Origin: Tieghemostelium lacteum
Taxonomy: Eukaryota > Evosea > Eumycetozoa > Dictyosteliales > Raperosteliaceae
DNA length: 64,000 nt
Direction of reading: 5' to 3'
Assembly (NCBI GenBank): GCA_001606155.1
Contig: LODT01000028.1
Coordinates: 534,735-598,734, forward strand
Part shown: one piece after another, positions 57,029-64,000 of the stretch
Numbering within the stretch: the first letter of the stretch is position 1
Layout of the letters: the number at the start of each line of letters is the position of its first letter
Made by a program: the position numbers and the translations under genes
The notes under the pieces: generated by a model
Told to the model about the DNA's origin: nothing
Database searches by the model: none
What the model saw: only the letters and a program-made list of their open reading frames with translations

Positions 57029-57073
57029 GTCATAATCAGTTTTTCAGATCGATTTTGAGATTATGACCGATCT
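57029..57073. ncRNA. Interleaved inverted repeats (pseudoknot-like element)
   Basis: Arm A GTCATAATC (57029-57037) pairs with A' GATTATGAC (57059-57067). Arm B AGATCG (57046-57051) pairs with B' CGATCT (57068-57073). The order A-B-A'-B' is that of an H-type pseudoknot. Both stems are perfect, and A' and B' are directly adjacent. An A run follows. It lies about 120 bases after the Asterix stop on the minus strand. It could be a small RNA, a 3' UTR structure, or a DNA-level element. Confidence 0.35.
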
Positions 57074-57189
57074 AAAAAAATTGTAAAACTATTCTGTTCT
57101 GTTTTATAATGCTTTGATTTTTAGACACTGGGGTGTGAAGTGTATACATTTAAAAATTATAAATATTATTATGATTCATCAGTGTTTAT

Positions 57190-57609
57190 TTAAACAAAAT
57201 AGACACTATTAGGTCCTATATATGCCATTAATAATCCCATTATACTTAAACTGGTGGCTGAGAAAATGTGTTTATAGGATGAATCTGTTGATTTCATATT
57301 ACATAAAAAGGAAGCACTGCAAACTACTGCCAACCATAAACATAATCTATACTGTATATACATTATTATTATACACTGTATTAATATCTCAACTGTATTT
57401 ATATTACAATATGTTTGAAATGTAATATCAAACCTAGAAAATATGTCGTATTGGGGGAGGAATATTCATACTTTTGCAAGCATACCCATCATGGCAAAAA
57501 CAAATGAAAATAATGCAAATATATTTAAATCTCCTTCTTTTTCTTGGTCTGATTTGGTTGGTCTCATTTCAAAATTATATACAATAGCTGCTGATTTCTT
57601 TTGTGTCAT
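57190..57609 (-). CDS. Asterix/WDR83OS homologue (PAT complex subunit)
   Basis: Two exons: 57609-57472 (46 codons) and 57351-57190 (53 codons), joined in phase 0 over a 120-bp intron (GTATGA...ATACAG), giving 99 residues. Exon 1 encodes MTQKKSAAIVYNFEMRP, an acidic turn and the first membrane helix (NIFALFSFVFAMMGMLAK). Exon 2 continues YRLCLWLAVVCSASFLCN, then the polar link MKSTDSSYKHIF and a third helix (SATSLSIMGLLMAYIG), ending at a stop. The pattern of helix, KW/RLCLW-AV-CS, a short polar segment with SS-D/Y-K, and helix is that of Asterix (PAT10). With CCDC47, Asterix forms a chaperone in the ER that protects partly hydrophilic membrane helices of multipass proteins. Each exon is short, so the gene is easily missed. 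Confidence 0.82.
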
Positions 57610-57796
57610 TTTGGTGAAAACTTGTTTGTCTGTGTGAGGTGTGAGGTGGAAAAACAACAAAATGAAAAATTTTTTTTTAAATAATTAATGAAGTTGGCAA
57701 AATTTATTAACTAAATTGGTGTTGATAGTAAAATTTTGGATAGCTACTCCTATTACAGAGGGCACCCTATTGAAAATTAAGAGGAATTGTACAGGT

Positions 57797-58768
57797 TTAT
57801 AGTTTTTTAATGCAAATAGCATATGGTCTAACATCGTCGGATGTAGCACTTTGATAGAAAGTGCCAACAGGTGAATTGATTTCCACAAGAGTGTCAGGAT
57901 TGATACGATTTTGGAAACATATGATATAGGTTTCGTTGTTGTATTGGAAACGTCTACAAAATGGAATAATTGAATTTACATCTTGACATGTAACAACGGT
58001 TGTGCTATCAGCAAGATTTAACATTTCTTTGAGTTCAATTTGATCAGATTTTGCAAGACTTGGATGATAACTTACAGGCCAACTTTGGTCATCAGTACGC
58101 AACCATTTGTTATTAGGTGGAAAACGATTAAATACCTGTAGAGCAAATCTATAGAAACCACATGGTCTTACATACTCTTTTTTACCACGATAATGTTGAC
58201 CACGATCCATTGCAGGCAGAACATAGGTAAAATCATAGTCATGCATAGGATCCAATACATTCACTAGCTGAATCTTTATAGATTTAGGAACAACATATAA
58301 AGTGGAATCAGCAGTTACAGTCAATTCCTCTAATGACTTGGTATTCTCCAGTTGTTTGCCACCACTAATCAAATAAATCTCACCAGAGTTAATAGCAAAC
58401 TCTTTGACAACCTCTTCCTTAACTGTTGAAATCTGTTTAGTTTTGTCAACTAACAAACTCTTCAGTGAACCATTACTAACATTCTTAAAATTTATCATTA
58501 TCAAGTTATTATTGTTATTGTTGTTATTTCCATTGTCAACAAATGAAAAACTATTTAAAATATTAGTCATTTCAGATGTCATTGTCACATTGTCATTTCT
58601 ATTACTGGGTATTCCATGAATTAATTGAGAATAATCTTTAAATTCAATTGTACCATTTTCACCCGGTGGTTGTGAATTCATTATATAAGATGTATCCTGA
58701 TTGGGTAAGTCATCGACAATCTTTACACCTAAAATTTCTTGTAATGCTGTTTTTAATAATTGATTCAT
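57797..58768 (-). CDS. Ubiquitin-like-domain protein with conserved RPCG/WPVSYH C-terminal domain
   Basis: A single exon of 323 residues. After an Asn-rich linker there is a ubiquitin-like beta-grasp (LIMINFKNVSNGSLKSLLVDK, ISTVKEEVVKEFAINSGEIYLISGGKQLE...STLYVVP). The C-terminal 140 residues contain YDFTYVLPAMDRGQHYRGKKEY, VRPCGFYRFALQVF, NKWLRTDDQSWPVSYHPSL and a FQNRINPDTLVEI segment. I recognise this RPCG...WPVSYH arrangement as a domain found in many uncharacterised proteins of amoebae and invertebrates, often behind ubiquitin-like domains. I know no biochemical function for it. The final Gly-Gly of ubiquitin is absent. It lies between the Asterix homologue and AMPK on the same strand. 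Confidence 0.65.
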   Translation of the reverse strand: MNQLLKTALQEILGVKIVDDLPNQDTSYIMNSQPPGENGTIEFKDYSQLIHGIPSNRNDNVTMTSEMTNILNSFSFVDNGNNNNNNNNLIMINFKNVSNGSLKSLLVDKTKQISTVKEEVVKEFAINSGEIYLISGGKQLENTKSLEELTVTADSTLYVVPKSIKIQLVNVLDPMHDYDFTYVLPAMDRGQHYRGKKEYVRPCGFYRFALQVFNRFPPNNKWLRTDDQSWPVSYHPSLAKSDQIELKEMLNLADSTTVVTCQDVNSIIPFCRRFQYNNETYIICFQNRINPDTLVEINSPVGTFYQSATSDDVRPYAICIKKL

Positions 58769-58925
58769 TGTTTTTGTTTAATAATAATAACAATGGTATT
58801 GAAAAATTATTAAAAAAAAATAATATGGAGTATACTTAGAAAAAAATGCTTTTACCAAGAAAATAACTCTTCAATTTTATAATTGCTATTATTTCTATAT
58901 CTATATATTGCATATATTTGTTTAT

Positions 58926-60840
<1,915 letters not shown>

Positions 60841-61512
60841 TTTTTGATTAGTGATATTTTATAATTTATGATAAAAAAAAGTTTAAAAAAAAAAATCATA
60901 TTTTTTGTTTTAGTATGAAATATTTCTTTTTGAAGGCATCTAGATAATGTGTGAAGCTTCACTAGTAATATTCTATTATTATTTATTATTTTATACGATA
61001 AAATATTTATGTAAATTATTGTAATTTAAATCATTTTCAATACTCAGTCAAATCCAAAAAAATAAAACCTTTTTTTTAATGAATTTCTATACAAGTATTC
61101 TACTAATTGTTAACCTATACATTGCTATTCCTCAAAAAACAAGATAAATTATTTTTTTCTTAATATATTAAAATTGACAAATCGAGTGTTTAAAAAAAAT
61201 GTGGTGAGAGTAAAAGCAATAATTGTATAATTAATTTAAATTACAATGAAAGATAAGAAGAATGATTAAGATCATAGTTTGATATAGTATTGATGTGTCA
61301 TTATAAGATTGTACCAAACTGTTATTATGAATAGAATAATTCGTTTTTTTTTTCATTAATATTGAGTTTTCAAGAGTAATTTCACCTAAAAAATTAAGTT
61401 TTTCTATTTTTTTTTATTTCAATTTATTTCTATCTCAAATAATAAAAATTTTTTTTTTTTTTATTCTCACTTATTTCAATTATTCAAACACACAAATAAT
61501 TTTTTTAAAGGA
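60841..61512. promoter_or_regulatory. Divergent promoter region between AMPK alpha and the 782-residue gene
   Basis: About 670 bases of A/T-rich DNA with many T runs, including a run at about 61450-61462 and the block before the plus-strand start. No gene or G-rich block is visible. Confidence 0.4.
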
Positions 61513-63861
61513 ATGACAGATACAGAATCTAAAGTTAACTCACTAGCAGAGGCATTTAAACATGATAGAGTTACCATTTATAATGTATTAAAAAAGAATA
61601 ATTTTTCATTGGATGAAGCCGCATTTGAACTCTCTGAAATGCCAGTTGTCGTACAACCAGTACAATTCCCAGTACAACAACCAATTCCACAGTATCCAAA
61701 TATCCCACAACCCATTCCAAATCGAGTACAACCAAATTTATTTGTCCCTCCTCCACCTATAAAACAACAACCAATTGTACAGAAAAAACCACAACAACAA
61801 GAGGACGATGAAGATGTAGTATATACTGAAATTACAAAACAATTAGGTGATACAGGTCTTACTGAATCAACCATCTATGATATTCACAAACAAGGTGGTA
61901 AAAATCTTGGAAATACAGTCAGAACTATAAAGACCATGACTTATAACCCCACAGAGGAACATAAAAAAATGGAAGAGATTCAAAAGAAATATGAACAAGA
62001 ACAAAAACTAAAGGAGATGATGGAACTAGAATCTAAAGCCATTGAACAGGAACGTATGGAAATGGAACATGTGATGAGACAAATTGAAAAGGAACGTGTT
62101 GAAAGAGAGAGATTAGAACGTATGGAAAGAGAGAAATTTGAATCTCTTCGTAAGACTCAAGAAGCCAATAAAAAGATGATTGAAGAGAGAAAGAAACAAG
62201 AGATGATGGCTCAAATTGAAGCTCAAAAGAATATGGAAGACAAAAAGAGAAAAGAGATGATGGCTCAACTTGAAGCTCAAAAGAAACTCGAAGAGAAACG
62301 TCGTGAGTTGGAACAAAAGGAAAAGGAAAGTTTAACTAAAGAACAAGATCTCAAGAGACAAATAGAAGCCAAAGCTCAAGAGGAAATGAGACGTAAAGAA
62401 GAGGAGACTAGATTGAGACTTGAACAAAAACGTTTTGAAGAGCTCAGAAAAGTTGAAGAATCCAAGAGACTTGAGCTAGAAAAGAAACGTATAGAAGCTG
62501 AACAAAAAATTTTGGCTACTCAAAAACTCTTGCTTGAAAAGGAACAATCAGAAGCCAAAGCTCGTGAACAATTGGAGATTAAGAGCAGAATGGCTCAAGA
62601 CATGCTCAAGCAACAAGAGGAATTTGCCACTCTCAAGGAGATTTCTCACAATAAACTCATTGAGTCACAAAAGAAGGAGATTTTGGATTTTCAAATGCAA
62701 ATTGATATTTTGAAACAAAAAGAGTTCCAAGCTCAACAAGAAAATGTCAATATGAGCAAGAAATCTCAATTAGAGATTGAAAACCTTCGTCTACGCTTGG
62801 CTATGGAAGAGGAGTTGAAGACTAAAGAGAACCAACTCAAGAGAGAAAATGAAGAGATTCTCAGACAACAAATACACGATTTGGAATCACAAAAGGAGAT
62901 GCAACGTATCCAAATACTCGAGTTGGAAAACATCAAAAAGAAGCAAATACTCGAACTGGAACACGAGTTGCAATCCAAACAAAATGAATTGAACCAGACA
63001 AAGAAATCCAACTTTATCACATTGACAATTGAATTGGATTCTGCTCAAAAGGATCAAATAAATGTTGACTGGGCTCTAGAGAGCAAATATGAGGCAACTG
63101 CCAACTATTGGATTGGTATCTACCCAACTCACCAACCAAAGAATGAGAGATATTTGGTATTTAAAGTCATCAAGGGTGCTGAGGGTACTGTATCCTTCCC
63201 ATCTATAATCCCAGGCCACTATGAAGCCAGATTGTTTAGAGACAAGTATTCTTTGTTGCAAACCTCTTCCAGTGTCCAAGTTGGTCCAACTGTTAACATT
63301 GGTGTACATGTCATTGGAGACCAAATTAACGTAACCTTTGACGTACCATCCCAACCAGACTACAACTACAGTCGTGATTGGGTCGGTATCTACACACTCA
63401 CTGCTAGAAACAAGAAATACTCTGAAAGTCTTTATGCCAATGCCACTAAATCTGTAACATTTGCCAGTCCTCGTGTTCCAGGTATCTACGAGGTTAGATA
63501 CTTTGTCTACCCAACCAAATACAATGAACAAGTTAAATCCACATTTGAATTGGTTGATAATGACTCTGTTGTAATTTCCACTCCAATTGCCTCTCCAGAA
63601 GAGGAATTCAAGGTTGAATACACAATCAATACCATTCAACCATCCACCTCTGATTGGGTTGGTATTTTCTCTGTAGATGAAGAAAACAACAAAAATTACA
63701 TTTCCTCAAAATACACTAATGGTACTGGTCATGGAGAATTGAATCTAAATGCCCCATCAAAACCAGGTGAATATGAAGTTAGATTCTTCTCCTATACCAA
63801 AGGTAAATACATAACTCATAAAATCTCCAATAGATTTTTGGTAACTGGTATTTCCAATTAA
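61513..63861 (+). CDS. UBA-like, coiled-coil protein with three SKICH-like beta-sandwich repeats
   Basis: A single exon of 782 residues. Residues 1-43 form a UBA/CUE-like three-helix unit (KVNSLAEAFKHDRVTIYNVLKKNNFSLDEAAFELSEM). A Pro/Gln/Val linker runs to about 95 and a long, very regular Glu/Lys/Gln coiled coil from about 150 to 500. The last 280 residues contain three beta-rich repeats. Each has a W(I/V)GI(Y/F) strand (NYWIGIYPTHQ, DWVGIYTLTAR, DWVGIFSVDEE) and a Pro-Gly-x-Tyr-Glu-(A/V)-Arg strand (PGHYEARLF, PGIYEVRYF, PGEYEVRFF). These motifs resemble the SKICH domain of CALCOCO/TAX1BP1 proteins and similar immunoglobulin-like folds. No membrane helix or signal is seen. The function is unknown. 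Codon use in the 3' half is more GC-rich than in neighbours, suggesting high expression. Confidence 0.6.
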   Translation: MTDTESKVNSLAEAFKHDRVTIYNVLKKNNFSLDEAAFELSEMPVVVQPVQFPVQQPIPQYPNIPQPIPNRVQPNLFVPPPPIKQQPIVQKKPQQQEDDEDVVYTEITKQLGDTGLTESTIYDIHKQGGKNLGNTVRTIKTMTYNPTEEHKKMEEIQKKYEQEQKLKEMMELESKAIEQERMEMEHVMRQIEKERVERERLERMEREKFESLRKTQEANKKMIEERKKQEMMAQIEAQKNMEDKKRKEMMAQLEAQKKLEEKRRELEQKEKESLTKEQDLKRQIEAKAQEEMRRKEEETRLRLEQKRFEELRKVEESKRLELEKKRIEAEQKILATQKLLLEKEQSEAKAREQLEIKSRMAQDMLKQQEEFATLKEISHNKLIESQKKEILDFQMQIDILKQKEFQAQQENVNMSKKSQLEIENLRLRLAMEEELKTKENQLKRENEEILRQQIHDLESQKEMQRIQILELENIKKKQILELEHELQSKQNELNQTKKSNFITLTIELDSAQKDQINVDWALESKYEATANYWIGIYPTHQPKNERYLVFKVIKGAEGTVSFPSIIPGHYEARLFRDKYSLLQTSSSVQVGPTVNIGVHVIGDQINVTFDVPSQPDYNYSRDWVGIYTLTARNKKYSESLYANATKSVTFASPRVPGIYEVRYFVYPTKYNEQVKSTFELVDNDSVVISTPIASPEEEFKVEYTINTIQPSTSDWVGIFSVDEENNKNYISSKYTNGTGHGELNLNAPSKPGEYEVRFFSYTKGKYITHKISNRFLVTGISN

Positions 63862-64000
63862 ACATATATGTATATGCACATTTTATATCCACCACTGTAG
63901 ATTCTTAAATAACAATAATAGCAATAATAACAACAACCTTTTTATGTATAATTTTCAAAACAAAAATATTTAATAAAAAAATTTTTTTTTTTTATATTAT
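63862..64000. other. 3' flank to window end
   Basis: A/T-rich sequence following the stop of the 782-residue gene, ending in A and T runs. No feature is visible. Confidence 0.5.

Larger units (their letters stand above)
55845..57189. promoter_or_regulatory. Long upstream region of the ArfGAP gene
   Basis: About 1.35 kb without a supportable gene, between the ArfGAP start and the Asterix 3' end. It includes two G/GT-rich blocks (56099-56176 and 56777-56843) and a structured element with interleaved inverted repeats (57029-57073). GTGGTTA near 56402 and TAACCAC near 56457 form another inverted pair. Remaining DNA is A/T-rich. Confidence 0.45.

Noticed and set aside
57222-57637. Two plus-strand small frames
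   Set aside because: They are antisense shadows of the two Asterix exons, which match a known family on the minus strand.

Overview
This is nuclear DNA of a dictyostelid social amoeba. The base composition is strongly AT-rich. Genes are compact, with short AT-rich introns of about 60-90 bp bounded by GTAAGT/GTATGT-like donors and AG acceptors. Coding regions carry Asn, Gln, Thr and Ser runs. The gene content is typical of the group: discoidin, an RGS-domain kinase like RckA, EGF-rich membrane proteins, a B-box protein and divergent Ras-like proteins. Asn/Gln runs are shorter and spacers less extreme than I would expect of D. discoideum itself, so another dictyostelid is more likely (inference only). 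I found no tRNA, rRNA, CRISPR array or intact transposon.

Layout. 1-3966 is accessory DNA: the 3' end of an unidentified gene, a Crinkler-type ubiquitin-like/NTPase/nuclease gene on the minus strand, then a 1.7 kb decayed stretch with coding fragments and two GC-rich islands. 3967-7830 holds fast-evolving dictyostelid genes: an F-box/LRR-like protein, a B-box protein and a Ras-like protein that has lost most GTPase motifs but keeps a CAAX box. 7965-18884 holds regulatory and housekeeping genes: SNAPC3, a GATA factor, the RMD5-type E3 subunit, ethanolamine kinase, eIF1 and BRE1. 19015-35377 holds SMG1, uridine kinase/UPRT, ATG10 (apparently frameshifted), RckA, SUV3 helicase and a small Ser-rich protein. 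36757-48087 holds a 1.8 kaa EGF-repeat membrane protein, an RTRAF/hCLE homologue, a degenerate metallophosphoesterase-like protein and a long Gln/Asn-rich protein. 48561-63861 holds a small unknown protein, a U1A/U2B'' snRNP protein, discoidin, spermidine synthase, pyridoxal kinase, an ArfGAP, a PAT-complex subunit (Asterix), a ubiquitin-like protein of unknown function, the AMPK alpha subunit and a UBA-like/coiled-coil/beta-sandwich protein.

Most genes are split, and I assigned exon limits by reading frame, splice signals and family consensus. Two genes (eIF1 and Asterix) become visible only after joining exons, and several apparently separate reading frames proved to be exons of one gene.

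Functional themes: ubiquitin and ubiquitin-like pathways recur (RMD5, BRE1, ATG10, two ubiquitin-like-domain proteins, a UBA-like protein). RNA metabolism recurs too (SNAPC3, SMG1, SUV3, RTRAF, U1A/U2B''). The genes are not an operon and the neighbourhood does not imply a shared pathway. The best candidates for unusual biology are the Crinkler-type gene, the degenerate CAAX Ras-like protein, two structured non-coding elements (27726-27784 and 57029-57073), the Ubl protein with an unnamed C-terminal domain, and the 61513-63861 protein, whose layout resembles that of autophagy receptors.
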